A DNA stretch of 64,000 nt from an uncultured Synergistales bacterium (GTDB lineage: Bacteria; Synergistota; Synergistia; Synergistales; Aminobacteriaceae): contig CAJOEM010000004.1 of assembly GCA_905233725.1 (NCBI GenBank), positions 80,882-144,881 on the forward strand. The letters run 5' to 3'. The notes under the pieces are model-generated. The model saw nothing but the letters and a program-made list of their open reading frames with translations. It did not search any database and had not been told where the DNA came from. A program made the translations under genes and the position numbers. This document shows, one piece after another, positions 40,207-50,761 of the stretch (position 1 is its first letter; every line of letters starts with the position of its first letter).

Positions 40207-42000
40207 ATGCCTGACAAAAAGGAAGTTAAAGGAGTTATAGAAAGAATTTCAGGCTCTCTGGTTGTCGCTGGCGGCATGGAAGGCGCGAGTATGCAGGACG
40301 TTGTGCATATCGGCGAACTCGGACTTGTCGGCGAAATACTTGAAGTGAAGGGGGACAAAGCTTCGATTCAGGTATACGAGGAGACTTCGGGACTTATGCC
40401 CGGTGAACCCGTTGTCTCGACAGGAGAGCCTTTGAGCGTTGAGCTTGGGCCGGGAATTATCGAGCAGTTTTATGACGGCATTCAGAGACCGTTGGAATTG
40501 ATCGAGAAAGCAGCAAACAGCCATTTTATTTCGCGTGGCATCAGCGTTCCGGCGTTGGACAGAAATAAGAAATGGGCTTTTAATCCGAAAGTCAAAGTCG
40601 GTGATGAAGTCATAGCTGGCGATATTCTCGGGACAGTTCAGGAGACTGTTGTGGTCGAACACAGAATCATGGTTCCGTTTGGATTAAAAGGCAAAGTCAC
40701 TAAGATCGAATCCGGCGAACACACGATTGAAGACGTAATCGCAGTCTTGGACGATAACGGCAAGAAATACGAGATCAAGATGCTTCAGCGTTGGCCAGTC
40801 AGAAAGCCAAGACCAGTTGCTCAGAGACTTGCGCCGAATGTTCCGATGACGACAGGTCAGCGAGTTGTTGACGCGTTTTTCCCGGTTGCGTTGGGCGGTA
40901 CTGCATGCGTTCCCGGACCGTTCGGTTCAGGAAAGACTGTTATTCAGCACCAGTTCGCGAAGTGGGCACAGGCTCAAATCGTTGTTTACGTCGGTTGCGG
41001 TGAGCGCGGAAATGAGATGACGGACGTTTTGCTCGAATTCCCGGAACTTGATGACCCGCAGTCAGGCCAGCCTTTGATGAAACGCACGACTTTGATTGCG
41101 AATACGTCGAATATGCCGGTTGCAGCGCGTGAAGCTAGCGTTTATACGGCGATTACTTTGGCTGAATATTATCGTGACATGGGCTATTCGGTCGCTTTGA
41201 TGGCGGATTCAACAAGTCGTTGGGCAGAGGCTCTGCGTGAGATGTCCGGACGTTTGGAGGAAATGCCAGGTGAAGAAGGTTATCCGGCGTATCTGGGAAC
41301 ACGTCTGGCATCGTTTTATGAGAGAGCTGGGCGCTGTATCGTGAATGGCAAAGACCAGCGTGAGGGGTCAATCACGGTTATCGGCGCAGTTTCACCTCCC
41401 GGCGGTGACTTGTCAGAACCAGTTACGCAGAACACACTCAGAGTTACGAAAGTTTTCTGGGGACTTGACGCGAACTTGGCATATCAGAGACACTTCCCGG
41501 CGATTAACTGGCTGTCCAGCTATTCGCTTTACACGGAGAGACTTGACGCTTACTGGAACGAGAAATTTGATGACCAGTGGAGCGGCTTGAGAATCGAGGC
41601 AATGAGCTTACTCGAACAGGAATCGCAGCTTAACGAGATCGTCAGACTTGTCGGAATCGACGCACTTTCACGCGATGAACGCATGGTAATGGAAACGGCG
41701 AAATCTCTGCGCGAGGATTTCCTGCACCAGAACGCGTTCCATGAGATTGACACGTACGCCTCAATGGAGAAACAGTTCAAGATGCTTAGGACGATTGTGG
41801 ATTTCCATCATCAGGGATTGGAAGCTCTCAGAAAAGGCGCGCCGATGAACAAGCTGTTTAACTTGCCGGTTCGTGAACAAATTGCGAGAATGCGCTACTT
41901 GGAAGAGAAAGATATTAATCAAATCGATGCTCTCGATGAAGTTATTAAAGAGCAAATTAACGGAATAGTTCCTGTCGGAGGTGAGACTAATGCTGCCTAG
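40207..42000 (+). CDS. ntpA: V-type ATPase catalytic subunit A
   Basis: 597-residue catalytic subunit. P-loop [13 protein letters not shown] near residue 238, [17 protein letters not shown] containing the catalytic Glu, and the [20 protein letters not shown] region are those of V/A-type A subunits. GGAGGAG precedes the ATG. The next gene starts inside its last codons (GGAGGTGA overlap). Confidence 0.98.
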   Translation: MPDKKEVKGVIERISGSLVVAGGMEGASMQDVVHIGELGLVGEILEVKGDKASIQVYEETSGLMPGEPVVSTGEPLSVELGPGIIEQFYDGIQRPLELIEKAANSHFISRGISVPALDRNKKWAFNPKVKVGDEVIAGDILGTVQETVVVEHRIMVPFGLKGKVTKIESGEHTIEDVIAVLDDNGKKYEIKMLQRWPVRKPRPVAQRLAPNVPMTTGQRVVDAFFPVALGGTACVPGPFGSGKTVIQHQFAKWAQAQIVVYVGCGERGNEMTDVLLEFPELDDPQSGQPLMKRTTLIANTSNMPVAAREASVYTAITLAEYYRDMGYSVALMADSTSRWAEALREMSGRLEEMPGEEGYPAYLGTRLASFYERAGRCIVNGKDQREGSITVIGAVSPPGGDLSEPVTQNTLRVTKVFWGLDANLAYQRHFPAINWLSSYSLYTERLDAYWNEKFDDQWSGLRIEAMSLLEQESQLNEIVRLVGIDALSRDERMVMETAKSLREDFLHQNAFHEIDTYASMEKQFKMLRTIVDFHHQGLEALRKGAPMNKLFNLPVREQIARMRYLEEKDINQIDALDEVIKEQINGIVPVGGETNAA

Positions 42001-43390
42001 AGAATATAGAACGATTTCAAGTCTGTCTGGCCCGTTGATGATGGTCGAGAAAACTCAGGACGTTCGATATGATGAGCTTGTCGAAATTTCTCTCGCAAAC
42101 GGTGAGAAAAGACGAGGCCGTGTTCTTGAGATTGAGACGGATAGAGCGTTAGTTCAGGTTTTCGAGGGAACTTCGGGAATTGACGGAGAGGACACGAAAG
42201 TTAGATTCGTCGGAAAAGTTTTGACGCTGCCGGTTGCGCGTAACATGCTGGGACGAGTTTTCAACGGACGCGGTGAGCCTATCGATGGTGGCGCGCCTTT
42301 AATCGCCGAACAGAATCTTGATATTAACGGCATGCCGATGAATCCGTTCTCAAGAGATTACCCGTCAGAATTTATCCAGACCGGAATTTCGACGATTGAC
42401 GGTCTGAACCCGATGGTCAGAGGTCAGAAGCTGCCGATTTTCTCAGCGTCAGGCTTGCCTCATAACAGAATGGCTGCACAGATTGCGCGTCAAGCTACGG
42501 TTATAAGTGGACACGAGGATTTCGCGGTTGTTTTCGCAGCGATGGGCATAACGTTTGAAGAAGCGTCGTTCTTTATGGAAGATTTCAGACGCACGGGCGC
42601 ATTGCAGAGAACGGTTTTGTATATTAACTTGGCTGATGACCCCGCAATCGAAAGAATTTCTACGCCGAGAATTGCCTTGACTGCTGCTGAATATCTCGCT
42701 TTCGAATGCAACATGCACGTCGTTGTAATCTTGACGGACTTGACGAACTATTGCGAGGCTCTGCGTGAAATTTCCGCTGCACGTAAAGAAGTCCCCGGCA
42801 GACGCGGTTATCCTGGATATTTGTACACGGACCTTGCTACGATGTATGAACGCGCTGGGCGTTTGAAAGGCAAATCAGGATCAATTACACAAATTCCGAT
42901 TTTGACGATGCCTGAAGACGACAAGACACACCCGATCCCAGACTTGACCGGATATATCACCGAGGGACAGATTATTCTCAGCCGAAGCTTACACAGACAG
43001 GGAATTTATCCGCCAGTCGATGTCATGCCGTCGCTCTCACGTTTGAAAGATAAGGGTATCGGCAAAGACAAGACACGCGAAGATCACGCCGACTTGATGA
43101 ACCAGTTGTTCGCAGCATATGCCCGCGGTAAAGAAGCAAAAGAACTCGCCGTAATTTTAGGTGAGGGAGCGCTTTCGGACGAGGACAAAGCTTTTGCGAA
43201 ATTCTCGACTGAATTTGAGGATAAATACGTTCGTCAAGGTGAGTACGAGAACAGGACGATCAAAGAGACGCTCGAATTGGGCTGGAACTTGCTCACGATG
43301 ATTCCTGTCAAAGAACTCAAGAGAATCAGAGACGCTTATATTGACAAGTATTTGAAACCGTTACTTGACGCAAAATCCAAGACTGAATAA
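41990..43390 (+). CDS. ntpB: V-type ATPase regulatory subunit B
   Basis: 466-residue non-catalytic nucleotide-binding subunit. The P-loop lysine is absent and replaced by [19 protein letters not shown], as expected for B. The ATG at 41990 follows GGAGGTGA and overlaps ntpA by 11 bases; a GTG at 41981 is rejected. Confidence 0.97.
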   Translation: MLPREYRTISSLSGPLMMVEKTQDVRYDELVEISLANGEKRRGRVLEIETDRALVQVFEGTSGIDGEDTKVRFVGKVLTLPVARNMLGRVFNGRGEPIDGGAPLIAEQNLDINGMPMNPFSRDYPSEFIQTGISTIDGLNPMVRGQKLPIFSASGLPHNRMAAQIARQATVISGHEDFAVVFAAMGITFEEASFFMEDFRRTGALQRTVLYINLADDPAIERISTPRIALTAAEYLAFECNMHVVVILTDLTNYCEALREISAARKEVPGRRGYPGYLYTDLATMYERAGRLKGKSGSITQIPILTMPEDDKTHPIPDLTGYITEGQIILSRSLHRQGIYPPVDVMPSLSRLKDKGIGKDKTREDHADLMNQLFAAYARGKEAKELAVILGEGALSDEDKAFAKFSTEFEDKYVRQGEYENRTIKETLELGWNLLTMIPVKELKRIRDAYIDKYLKPLLDAKSKTE

Positions 43391-43405
43391 AGGGGGAATT
43401 TGACG

Positions 43406-44026
43406 ATGGCAAGAATGAACGTCAACCCCAACCGAATGGAGCTTTCGAAATTAAAGCGGCGTTTGTCAGTTGCGAAACGTGGGCATAAATTGCTGAAAGA
43501 TAAACAGGACGCACTGATTAAAGCATTCTTGGAGAAGGCTCGTTCAGGAAAAGATTTGCGCGAACAAGTTGAGAAAGAATTAGCTGAATGTTACGGGACG
43601 TTCGTGTTATCCAGGGCACAGACTACTCCGGAAATTCTTGAGCAGGCGTTAATGTTCCCGGGCGCGAAATCCACGCTGACTGTCGATTGGCACAACGTTA
43701 TGAGCGTCATGGTTCCGGAATACAACGTTGAACAACAAGGCAATCCGGTGAATTATGGCTTCGTAAATGTGCCGTTATTGCTCGATGCGGCTCTCGAAAG
43801 ATTCAGCAAATTGATCCTGAACTTGCTCAAACTCGCTGCCGAGGAAAAAGCTATCAGGCTCATGGCCGGCGAAATTGAACGCACACGACGCAGAGTTAAT
43901 GCTCTCGAATACGTCATGATCCCGAATTTAGTCGAAACGATACGTTACATAAGCATGAAACTCGACGAACAAGAACGTTCAACTTTGAGCAGATTGATGA
44001 AGATCAAAGAAATAGTTTCAGCGTAA
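43406..44026 (+). CDS. ntpD: V-type ATPase subunit D
   Basis: 206-residue long coiled-coil central rotor shaft. NPNRMELSKLKRRLSVAKRGH at the N-terminus and RRVNALEYVMIPNLVETI are diagnostic. The ATG 43406 follows GGGGG; a TTG at 43400 is less likely. It is the last gene, and a terminator follows at 44039. Confidence 0.96.
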   Translation: MARMNVNPNRMELSKLKRRLSVAKRGHKLLKDKQDALIKAFLEKARSGKDLREQVEKELAECYGTFVLSRAQTTPEILEQALMFPGAKSTLTVDWHNVMSVMVPEYNVEQQGNPVNYGFVNVPLLLDAALERFSKLILNLLKLAAEEKAIRLMAGEIERTRRRVNALEYVMIPNLVETIRYISMKLDEQERSTLSRLMKIKEIVSA

Positions 44027-44038
44027 AATTACACAAAT

Positions 44039-44094
44039 TGCTCCCTTTGATGCCTAGCTTGCTTTTATGCTTGACGCGAAGGGGGCATTTTTTT
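44039..44094 (+). terminator. terminator of the V-ATPase operon
   Basis: TGCTCCCTT (44039-44047) pairs with AAGGGGGCA (44079-44087, one G-T pair) and seven T's follow. The inner loop has a smaller stem. AGGAGG of the acetyltransferase comes shortly afterwards. Confidence 0.8.
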
Positions 44095-44120
44095 GCGAAT
44101 TTATCAGGAGGCAATCACAC

Positions 44121-44711
44121 ATGACAGAATACGAGAAAATGATTCTCGGCGAGTTATATTATCCCGGCGACGAGGAATTATACACGCTCAGGACACGCGC
44201 TCACAAATTATGCGTCGAATATAATCAAACGTTCGATACAGACGAAGACAAACGCAACGAGATTCTCAGCAACTTAATCACGAATTATGACCCGAACGAA
44301 ATATATTTCCAAGGTCCGATTTATTTCGACTACGGGATTAATATTCACATCGGGAAAAATTTCTACGCGAACTTTAACTTAACGATTCTGGATTGCTGTC
44401 CCGTGAAAATCGGCGACAATGTTCAAATCGGAACAGGTGTCTCGATATTAACGCCCGTTCACCCGCTGAAATTTCGCGAACGTAACGCAAGATCAGTCTC
44501 GGGATTCAATGAGCCAATCGTCCTCGAATACGCGAAACCAATCACAATCGGCGATAATTGCTGGCTCGCTGCAAACGTAACTGTCATCGGAGGCGTAACA
44601 ATCGGCAATGGCTGCGTAATCGGTGCTGGCAGCGTCGTAACGCGTGACATTCCTGATAATTCTTTCGCGGCTGGGAATCCCTGCAAAGTTATCAAAGCAA
44701 TCGACAATTAA
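44121..44711 (+). CDS. sugar O-acetyltransferase (maltose/galactoside acetyltransferase type)
   Basis: 196-residue left-handed beta-helix acetyltransferase. The N-terminal mac domain (MTEYEKMILGELYYPGDEEL) and hexapeptide repeats (IHIGKNFYANFN, VKIGDNVQIGTGV, ITIGDNCWLAANV, VTIGNGCVIGAGS) are those of maltose O-acetyltransferase relatives. The catalytic His is in LTPVHPL. ATG 44121 is chosen because AGGAGG lies upstream. The true sugar acceptor is unknown. Confidence 0.9.
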   Translation: MTEYEKMILGELYYPGDEELYTLRTRAHKLCVEYNQTFDTDEDKRNEILSNLITNYDPNEIYFQGPIYFDYGINIHIGKNFYANFNLTILDCCPVKIGDNVQIGTGVSILTPVHPLKFRERNARSVSGFNEPIVLEYAKPITIGDNCWLAANVTVIGGVTIGNGCVIGAGSVVTRDIPDNSFAAGNPCKVIKAIDN

Positions 44712-44737
44712 TTATTAATTAATCACGAATCACGCAA

Positions 44738-44780
44738 AGATCCCCCGGAATTTTCGCAACTCCAGGGGATCTCGTTTTAT
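44738..44780. terminator. terminator between acetyltransferase and zinc-ribbon genes
   Basis: AGATCCCC-C-GGA (44738-44749) pairs with TCC-A-GGGGATCT (44761-44772). CGTTTTATT follows on the plus strand. It separates two convergent genes. Confidence 0.7.
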
Positions 44781-44813
44781 TCGCAACTAGAATATTCTTT
44801 TCTTAATTCTTTC

Positions 44814-45071
44814 TTAATTATTCGCTTCGTCAAGTCCGCCGTTCAAAGCACAAATCGCGCAGGCTTCTTTCGCACTGTGCAGCGAACCGCACTTCGGACA
44901 AGTCACCATATCGCTCTTCGCCTCGTACAAATCGACTCTGTGACACTCCGGGCAAACGTAAATATCAACGTGAACTCGATCCGCCTTCAAAAACGCGCTG
45001 CCCATCGGGTAAGCCGACTCTCGCAATTTAAGCTCCTTGTGGCATAACGGACATAATTTTTTCTCTGTCAT
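44814..45071 (-). CDS. small zinc-ribbon protein
   Basis: 85 residues with four CxxC pairs: CPLC at 7, CPEC near 40, CPKC near 58 and CAIC near 71. These would fold as one or two zinc ribbons. The function is unknown; such proteins may bind nucleic acid or act in a complex. It lies 42 bases after ldh and probably shares its transcript. Confidence 0.75.
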   Translation of the reverse strand: MTEKKLCPLCHKELKLRESAYPMGSAFLKADRVHVDIYVCPECHRVDLYEAKSDMVTCPKCGSLHSAKEACAICALNGGLDEANN

Positions 45072-45113
45072 AATTATTTATCATTCCTTTCGTGTTTCGC
45101 AATTCGTGAATTA

Positions 45114-46055
45114 TTATAATACATCTTGCGCAATGTTTTTCAAAACGTCCGAAGATTCGCGTAATTTTCTGTGTTCCTCGGCACTTAATCGCAGCGGAAT
45201 TATATTCTCTACACCGTCTTTGCCAATTATCGCAGGCAAACTCAACGCAACGTTCTCGATCCCGTACGTGTTATTAATCAAGCTCGAAATCGGCAAAACA
45301 GTCTTTTCATCACGGATTATCGCCGCAGAAATTCTCTTCACAGCCATCGCAATTCCGTAATAAGTCGCCTGTTTACGCTTGATAATCTCGTACGCACTGT
45401 TCCTGACGCTCTCTTCGATGCGATTCATAGCCTCAGAATGATCACGATGCCCGCGCATTTCACAAAAATCATGCAACGGCACTCCAGAAACATTCGCACT
45501 GCTCCACGCAGCAAACTCACTGTCGCCATGTTCGCCGATTATGAACGCGTGAATGCTGCGAGTGTCAACCTGCAAATGTTCGCCGAGTAAATAGCGCAAT
45601 CTCGCCGTGTCAAGAACCGTACCAGAGCCAATTACTCGATTAACTGGCAAACCGCTGTGTTTTATCGCAGTCAGCGTCAAAATATCAACCGGATTCGCTA
45701 CGACAAGCATGATCCCCTGACAGCTGCGTTTAGAAATCTCGGACATTATGCCTTTGAAAATTCCAACGTTCTTTTTCACAAGATCAAGACGAGTTTCACC
45801 GGGTTTCTGGTTAGCTCCGGCTGTTATCACGAGCAATGCAGCGTCACAAGCCGAGTCATAATCTCCGGCGTAAATTTTCATCGGATAGGCAAGCGGCATT
45901 CCGTGCGCAATATCAAGAGCTTCACCCTCAGCACGATCGCGATTAACGTCAATCAAGACCATCTCGGAAAATAATCCGCTCTGCATTAACGCAAACGCAC
46001 TCGCACTGCCGACAAATCCGCAGCCAATTATCGCAACTTTTCGTAGATTCAACAT
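45114..46055 (-). CDS. ldh: L-lactate dehydrogenase
   Basis: 313 residues, NAD-dependent reduction of pyruvate. The Rossmann motif is GCGFVGSASA, the substrate loop AGANQKPGETRLDLV has Gln (rather than Arg) at the selectivity position, which favours lactate over malate, and the catalytic His is in GEHGDSEF. The start is one base after the pepA stop. Confidence 0.93.
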   Translation of the reverse strand: MLNLRKVAIIGCGFVGSASAFALMQSGLFSEMVLIDVNRDRAEGEALDIAHGMPLAYPMKIYAGDYDSACDAALLVITAGANQKPGETRLDLVKKNVGIFKGIMSEISKRSCQGIMLVVANPVDILTLTAIKHSGLPVNRVIGSGTVLDTARLRYLLGEHLQVDTRSIHAFIIGEHGDSEFAAWSSANVSGVPLHDFCEMRGHRDHSEAMNRIEESVRNSAYEIIKRKQATYYGIAMAVKRISAAIIRDEKTVLPISSLINNTYGIENVALSLPAIIGKDGVENIIPLRLSAEEHRKLRESSDVLKNIAQDVL

Positions 46056-46056
46056 G

Positions 46057-47502
46057 CTATATTCTCGACAAATACTCCAGACACGTTCTCACACCGAACG
46101 CACTCGCACCCTTCGAGTAAATCCCGAATTCTTTATCATAAAAATCAGTGCCAGCAATGTCCAAATGTGCCCAGGAAATTTCCTCGCCAACAAAGTTCGA
46201 CAGGAATATCGCCGCGAAGATTGCTCCTCCGTAACGCTTGCCGCAATTCGTCAAATCCGCAAACGGGGACTTCAAACTTTCAGCAATGTGTTCGTCCTCG
46301 TGAGGCATTCTCCAGAACGCTTCTCCCGAACGCTCAGACGCTGCCAGAAATTCACTCGCTAAATCGTCATCATTCACAAATAATCCCGCGCGCCAATTTC
46401 CCAACGCTACAGCACATGCTCCAGTCAACGTAGCCATGTCGATAATTACGTCCGGTTTCAATTCACTCGCAACACACAGCGCATCTGACAGAACTAATCG
46501 CCCTTCTGCGTCCGTGTTATTAATCTCGATTGTCTTGCCATTTCGCGCCGTGACAATATCATCTGGTCTGAACGCCGAGCCTGATGGCATGTTCTCTGCA
46601 GCAGCCAAGAATCCGTGAACTTCGATATTCAAGCCGAGTTCGCGAACGCCTTTCATGATTCCCAGAACGTTACATGCGCCGGTCTTGTCACCTTTCATCG
46701 TAGTCATGTAATTCTCGGGTTTAATATCAAGTCCGCCGCTGTCAAACGTGATTCCCTTGCCGACAAACGCGATTTTCTTAACAGGATTCGCAGGTTTGTA
46801 GCTCAGGTGAATCAATCTCGGGGGAGTCTGTGAACCTGAACCAACAGCCAGCAACGCGCCCATTTTCTCAGCACGCAGCCTGTCAGAATCCCAGACTTCA
46901 CATTCAAGTTCGCATTCTTTCGCAAGTTCCGCAGCTTTGATTGACAAAGTTTCCGGATTAATCACGCAGCCGGGCTCATTCGCAATTTTACGCGAGAAAA
47001 TCTGAGCTTGTGCAAAAATTCTACCCTTAGCAATTTCTGACTCAGAAAAATCTCTGTCGACGTAAATCTCTTTCAAAGCGAAATCTTTGTGATCGTCTTT
47101 CTTGCTCTTGTACCTGTCGAACTCATACGCGCATAACTCAGCAGCTTCGGACAATGCAACGGGCAAATTCTCGAAATGCAAATCCCCAAGCATAACTTGA
47201 AGCGCAAAATTCTGGTCACGTCCGGCGGTTCTGAAAAGCCACGCTAAACTGTCGCGCACGAGATTCAATTTCACATCGCGGATTTTTCCCAGTCCAACGA
47301 GATATATATTGCGAATATTCTTGCCGAAAACCGGAATTTTCACGAGACTGCCTTTCTTGCCCGTGAAATCTTTTCGCGAAATTATCTCACGCACTTCATC
47401 ACAGAAACACAGCTCCGAATTTTTCTCGCAATCTTCACATGATAACAAGAATGCTACAGAGCTGTTCTCCGGCAAATTATTTTCGAATCGCTTAATTAGC
47501 AT
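46057..47502 (-). CDS. pepA: leucyl aminopeptidase (M17)
   Basis: 481-residue cytosolic zinc/manganese aminopeptidase. Metal and active-site residues lie in [15 protein letters not shown] and the family signature [12 protein letters not shown]. The start is ATG 47502 with AGAGGG upstream, overlapping the rpmB end by 11 bases; the upstream in-frame extension is rejected. It is placed in rpmB-pepA-ldh. Confidence 0.95.
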   Translation of the reverse strand: MLIKRFENNLPENSSVAFLLSCEDCEKNSELCFCDEVREIISRKDFTGKKGSLVKIPVFGKNIRNIYLVGLGKIRDVKLNLVRDSLAWLFRTAGRDQNFALQVMLGDLHFENLPVALSEAAELCAYEFDRYKSKKDDHKDFALKEIYVDRDFSESEIAKGRIFAQAQIFSRKIANEPGCVINPETLSIKAAELAKECELECEVWDSDRLRAEKMGALLAVGSGSQTPPRLIHLSYKPANPVKKIAFVGKGITFDSGGLDIKPENYMTTMKGDKTGACNVLGIMKGVRELGLNIEVHGFLAAAENMPSGSAFRPDDIVTARNGKTIEINNTDAEGRLVLSDALCVASELKPDVIIDMATLTGACAVALGNWRAGLFVNDDDLASEFLAASERSGEAFWRMPHEDEHIAESLKSPFADLTNCGKRYGGAIFAAIFLSNFVGEEISWAHLDIAGTDFYDKEFGIYSKGASAFGVRTCLEYLSRI

Positions 47503-47695
47503 TAACTGCCCTCTTGACAAAGCCCGACTTCAGGCATTTTGTGCAAATCTTCATTCGAGCTGTTACACCGTCACCGAGATCTACGTGTACATTCTGCAAA
47601 TTTATCAACCAACGTCTGCGTGTGTGACGATTAGAATGACTGACTGCGTTCCCTGATACTGGACCTCTTCCGCAAAACTGACAATACTTAGCCAT
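47492..47695 (-). CDS. rpmB: 50S ribosomal protein L28, zinc-binding (C+) type
   Basis: 67 residues with two CxxC motifs (CQFCGRGP and CTKCLKSG), so the Zn-binding form of L28. SNRHTRRRW is the conserved core. It is divergent from tRNA-Gly and the zinc importer. GGAGG precedes the ATG. Confidence 0.96.
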   Translation of the reverse strand: MAKYCQFCGRGPVSGNAVSHSNRHTRRRWLINLQNVHVDLGDGVTARMKICTKCLKSGFVKRAVNAN

Positions 47696-47745
47696 CTCAA
47701 AAATTCCTCCGTATATTTATATTTTCGTAAAAAATTCACGCGGCT

Positions 47746-47751
47746 AATTAT
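47746..47751 (-). promoter_or_regulatory. -10 box of rpmB-pepA-ldh
   Basis: A perfect TATAAT (47751-47746 on the minus strand) lies about 50 bases before rpmB. The -35 region is not clear: TTGTTT is found at 19-base spacing. Confidence 0.45.
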
Positions 47752-47783
47752 ACTACAAGAATTACGCGAAAAACAAAAATAAC

Positions 47784-47812
47784 TTGCGAAAATCAGTCTT
47801 TCATATTACAAT
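47784..47812 (+). promoter_or_regulatory. promoter of tRNA-Gly
   Basis: TTGCGA (47784-47789), 17 bases, TACAAT (47807-47812). The tRNA begins nine bases after the -10 box, so the transcript starts at or just before the mature 5' end. No separate promoter was seen between the tRNA and znuA. Confidence 0.7.
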
Positions 47813-47820
47813 CTACGCGT

Positions 47821-47896
47821 GCGGACGTAGCTCAGTTGGCAGAGCATCAGCTTCCCAAGCTGAGGGTCGCGGGTTCGAATCCCGTTGTCCGCTCCA
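47821..47896 (+). tRNA. tRNA-Gly (CCC)
   Basis: 76 bases with acceptor GCGGACG/TGTCCGC, D-arm GCTCAGTTGGCAGAGC, anticodon stem TCAGC/GCTGA with loop TTCCCAA giving anticodon CCC, T-arm GCGGGTTCGAATCCCGT and an encoded CCA. It lies 25 bases before the znuA start. Confidence 0.96.
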
Positions 47897-47921
47897 TTTT
47901 TTGTAAGGATTGCGTAACACT

Positions 47922-48794
47922 ATGGACACTATGGTCAGAAAATTATTTTTACTCGCACTCGCATTTGCTTTATCTCTCACGAATATAAATCCAGCACAAG
48001 CTCAGGTAAAATTGCGCGTGATTTGCAGCCTGTTTCCGGAATACGATTTCGCAAAAAATATACTCTCAGACAGAGCCGACGTGAAACTATTATTGCGTCC
48101 TGGAATCGAAGCCCACGATTTTGAACCTTCTGCACGCGACATCATGAATCTAAACGAGTCCGACGTGTTTATTTACACCGGCGACTTAATGGAACCCTGG
48201 GCAGCAAAGATCATATCGTCGTTAAATCCGCGCGTGAAAGTCATAAATCTGTGTGAAAATATTGCCACCGAAAATTCTGACCCTCATATCTGGCTGGACC
48301 TCGCAAAATCCGAAGTCATGATCCGAAAAATTCTTGAGAACGCGAATTTATTATCACCGGACGATTCAGAATTTTTCACACGTAACGCAAATTCCTACAT
48401 AGCAAAATTACACGAACTCGACCAAAAATTATTCGACATCAAAGCCAGATTCGATTCCAAAACTCTCGTATTCGGCGGTCATTTTTCATTCGCATATTTA
48501 CTCAGACGCTACGGCTTCAATTACATCACAGCCTACGAAGGCGAGAATGAACCATCAGTTCGACAGGTTGCGCGCGTAATCAAGTTCATAAACGACAATC
48601 GCTGCAAATATTTTCTCTGTGACAAGTTCGGCGTTACGACAATTTCACACTCAATCTCCGAGCAAAGCGGCGCGGAAATATTAATTCTTGATTCTATGCA
48701 CAACATTACGCAACATGAATTTGACCGGAATATCACATTCGCGCAAATATTCGAGAAAAACGTCAACACAATCCAGAAATTTCTTGAGAATTAA
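47922..48794 (+). CDS. znuA: zinc ABC transporter substrate-binding lipoprotein-like protein
   Basis: 290-residue periplasmic-type metal-binding protein of the ZnuA/TroA class. A signal peptide (LFLLALAFALSLTNINPAQA) starts it. Metal-ligand histidines lie in GIEAHDFEPSARD, DPHIWLDLAKSE and FGGHFSFAYLLRRYG. The ATG 47922 is preferred: AAGGAT lies upstream, while an in-frame TTG at 47910 abuts it. Zinc versus manganese cannot be settled, though no His-rich loop is present. It opens the znuA-znuC-znuB set. Confidence 0.9.
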   Translation: MDTMVRKLFLLALAFALSLTNINPAQAQVKLRVICSLFPEYDFAKNILSDRADVKLLLRPGIEAHDFEPSARDIMNLNESDVFIYTGDLMEPWAAKIISSLNPRVKVINLCENIATENSDPHIWLDLAKSEVMIRKILENANLLSPDDSEFFTRNANSYIAKLHELDQKLFDIKARFDSKTLVFGGHFSFAYLLRRYGFNYITAYEGENEPSVRQVARVIKFINDNRCKYFLCDKFGVTTISHSISEQSGAEILILDSMHNITQHEFDRNITFAQIFEKNVNTIQKFLEN

Positions 48795-48815
48795 TTATTC
48801 ACATTTTATGATTTC

Positions 48816-49439
48816 ATGACTGAACGCCTAATCTTGAAAAACCTATGCGTGAAATACGGCAATCTGAAAATTCTTGAGGACGTGAACCTGACCGTAAATT
48901 CCGGCGAAGTTGTTTTCATAACAGGTCAGAACGGAACTGGCAAGACTACTCTCATGAAGACTATCGCAGGATTGATTAATCGCAGTTCGGGCGATATTTT
49001 TTGTACACCGAAAATTTCCTACGTGCCACAAAACGAAGACTCAAACCTGGATTTTCCGGCAAAAGTCAAAGAGATAATTCTCACTGGAACTCAGCGACCG
49101 CGAAAATTATTCTACACACGCTCCGACAAGAAAGCTGCTATGAAATCCATGCAAACGCTGCGAATCTCGAATCTTGCGAATCGTGAGTTAAAAACTCTCT
49201 CGGGTGGTCAACTCAAGCGTGTATTTTTGGCGCGGGCATTATGCGGCGATCCGGAATTATTATTGCTCGACGAACCTTGCGCAGGACTTGACGCTGAATC
49301 ACACGAATTTCTCTACGAAGTTCTGCGGAAAATTCGCGATACAGGAACGGCGATCATAATCGTAACTCACGCTGAATCCGATCTTGACGAGATCAAACCT
49401 GCAAAAGTTATTAATATCTCACATGGCAGAATTTCTTGA
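48816..49439 (+). CDS. znuC: metal ABC transporter ATP-binding protein
   Basis: 207-residue ABC ATPase that energises the importer. Walker A GQNGTGKTT, signature LSGGQLKRV, Walker B LLLLDEP and H-loop VTH are all present. The start is ATG 48816, with no clear ribosome binding site. It overlaps znuB by 17 bases. Confidence 0.93.
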   Translation: MTERLILKNLCVKYGNLKILEDVNLTVNSGEVVFITGQNGTGKTTLMKTIAGLINRSSGDIFCTPKISYVPQNEDSNLDFPAKVKEIILTGTQRPRKLFYTRSDKKAAMKSMQTLRISNLANRELKTLSGGQLKRVFLARALCGDPELLLLDEPCAGLDAESHEFLYEVLRKIRDTGTAIIIVTHAESDLDEIKPAKVINISHGRIS

Positions 49440-50232
49440 ATTATTCACGTATCCATTTGTAATTCGCGCGATTTTGGCTGGCTGCTTGCTGTCAATTTGC
49501 GCGGCGGTTTTGGGCGTTATACTTGTTCTGAAGCATTATTCGCTGATTGGCCACGGATTGTCCGAGATTGGCTTTGCTGCGTTGTCAATTTCTGCGGCGT
49601 TTGGGCTTTCTCCGGTTATAATTTCGACACCGGCAATAATTCTCGCGTCGTTCGTGATATTATTCGTGAGTCAAAAATACAAAGTCGCTGGAGACACGGC
49701 GATTGCGATTGCGTCATCATCGGCGCTGGCTCTGGGAGTGCTTGTAACGTCAATGACCGGCACAAATTCCAACGCGTACACATGGTTGTTCGGCAGCGTT
49801 CTTGCACTGAACGATCTCGACGTAATCCTGGCTGTAATATTATCTTTGACAGTAATAATCACGTTCACAATTTTCTATAATCGCCTGTTCCTGATTTCCT
49901 ACAACGAAGAATACGCAAAGTCTCTTGGTATCAAAACCGGAATATATCATTTCGTGATCTCAATCATGACGGCATTAGTCGTAGTATCGGGAATGCGAAT
50001 CATGGGAACGCTGTTAATCTCGAGTATAATAATCCTGCCAGCAGTTTCGGCGAGAAATATTTCGCACGGATTTTTCAAGCTCGTGATAAATTCCGCGATA
50101 ATTTCGTTCGCGTGTTTCGTGACTGGATTACTCAGCTCGTTCGTGTTCAACATTTCGACCGGAGCGTGCATCGTGTTAATAAACGCTCTCGTACTCATGA
50201 TAATCAAACTATTGAAACTCAGGGGGAATTAA
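49423..50232 (+). CDS. znuB: metal ABC transporter permease
   Basis: 269-residue integral membrane permease with about eight helices. LKHYSLIGHGLSEIGFAAL and RIMGTLLISSIIILPAVSARNIS are typical of the ABC-3 family (ZnuB/TroC). The ATG at 49423 lies within the end of znuC; an earlier frame start is rejected. The DUF457 gene follows by one base. Confidence 0.92.
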   Translation: MAEFLELFTYPFVIRAILAGCLLSICAAVLGVILVLKHYSLIGHGLSEIGFAALSISAAFGLSPVIISTPAIILASFVILFVSQKYKVAGDTAIAIASSSALALGVLVTSMTGTNSNAYTWLFGSVLALNDLDVILAVILSLTVIITFTIFYNRLFLISYNEEYAKSLGIKTGIYHFVISIMTALVVVSGMRIMGTLLISSIIILPAVSARNISHGFFKLVINSAIISFACFVTGLLSSFVFNISTGACIVLINALVLMIIKLLKLRGN

Positions 50233-50233
50233 C

Positions 50234-50761
50234 TTGACAGGTAAGGGACATAGACTTTCGACATTTGCGTTTGTTGCAGGAGCTACGGCTTCACCAGTTG
50301 CGGCGATGTTCAGTTTATTGGGAAGCACATTTCCGGATTCGTCCGAGTATTTAATCTTCGGCAAAAGGCGCAATCGTTATCACAGACGCTACACACACTG
50401 GTTTGTTCCCTGGCTTGTATTGGCTTTGACGTGTTTTAACCGCGCTGGCTGGATTGTTCCGAGACTTTCTGCGCTAATCGACGGGCGAGAGGCTCATCGT
50501 GATGTGTGGGCTTGTGCTGGATTCTGGTTTATGGGCTGCGTGCTGCATATTCTGGAGGACGCGTGGTGTGGAACAGTTCCGTTTTTACGGCCTTGGAAAC
50601 GTGACATTGGCGCGCATGTCTTCAAGATGTCTCCGAATTTTGGCGAGTTAAGCAACGGTGAGAAAGTTTTCATCGTGTGTTCGATTTTAATCGCAGCAAT
50701 TTCTCTGGCAATTCGAACGCTAACACTCAAAGATCTCGTACACTTCTGGAACTTGATATGA
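50234..50761 (+). CDS. DUF457-type membrane-bound metal-dependent hydrolase
   Basis: 175-residue protein with three to four membrane segments and a His/Asp set: GSTFPDSSEYLIF, RYTHWF and VLHILEDAW. This is the arrangement of the YdjM-like DUF457 family of putative metal-dependent hydrolases. The start is TTG 50234 with GGGGGAA upstream. It is coupled to znuB and to the NADAR fusion; its substrate is unknown. Confidence 0.78.
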   Translation: MTGKGHRLSTFAFVAGATASPVAAMFSLLGSTFPDSSEYLIFGKRRNRYHRRYTHWFVPWLVLALTCFNRAGWIVPRLSALIDGREAHRDVWACAGFWFMGCVLHILEDAWCGTVPFLRPWKRDIGAHVFKMSPNFGELSNGEKVFIVCSILIAAISLAIRTLTLKDLVHFWNLI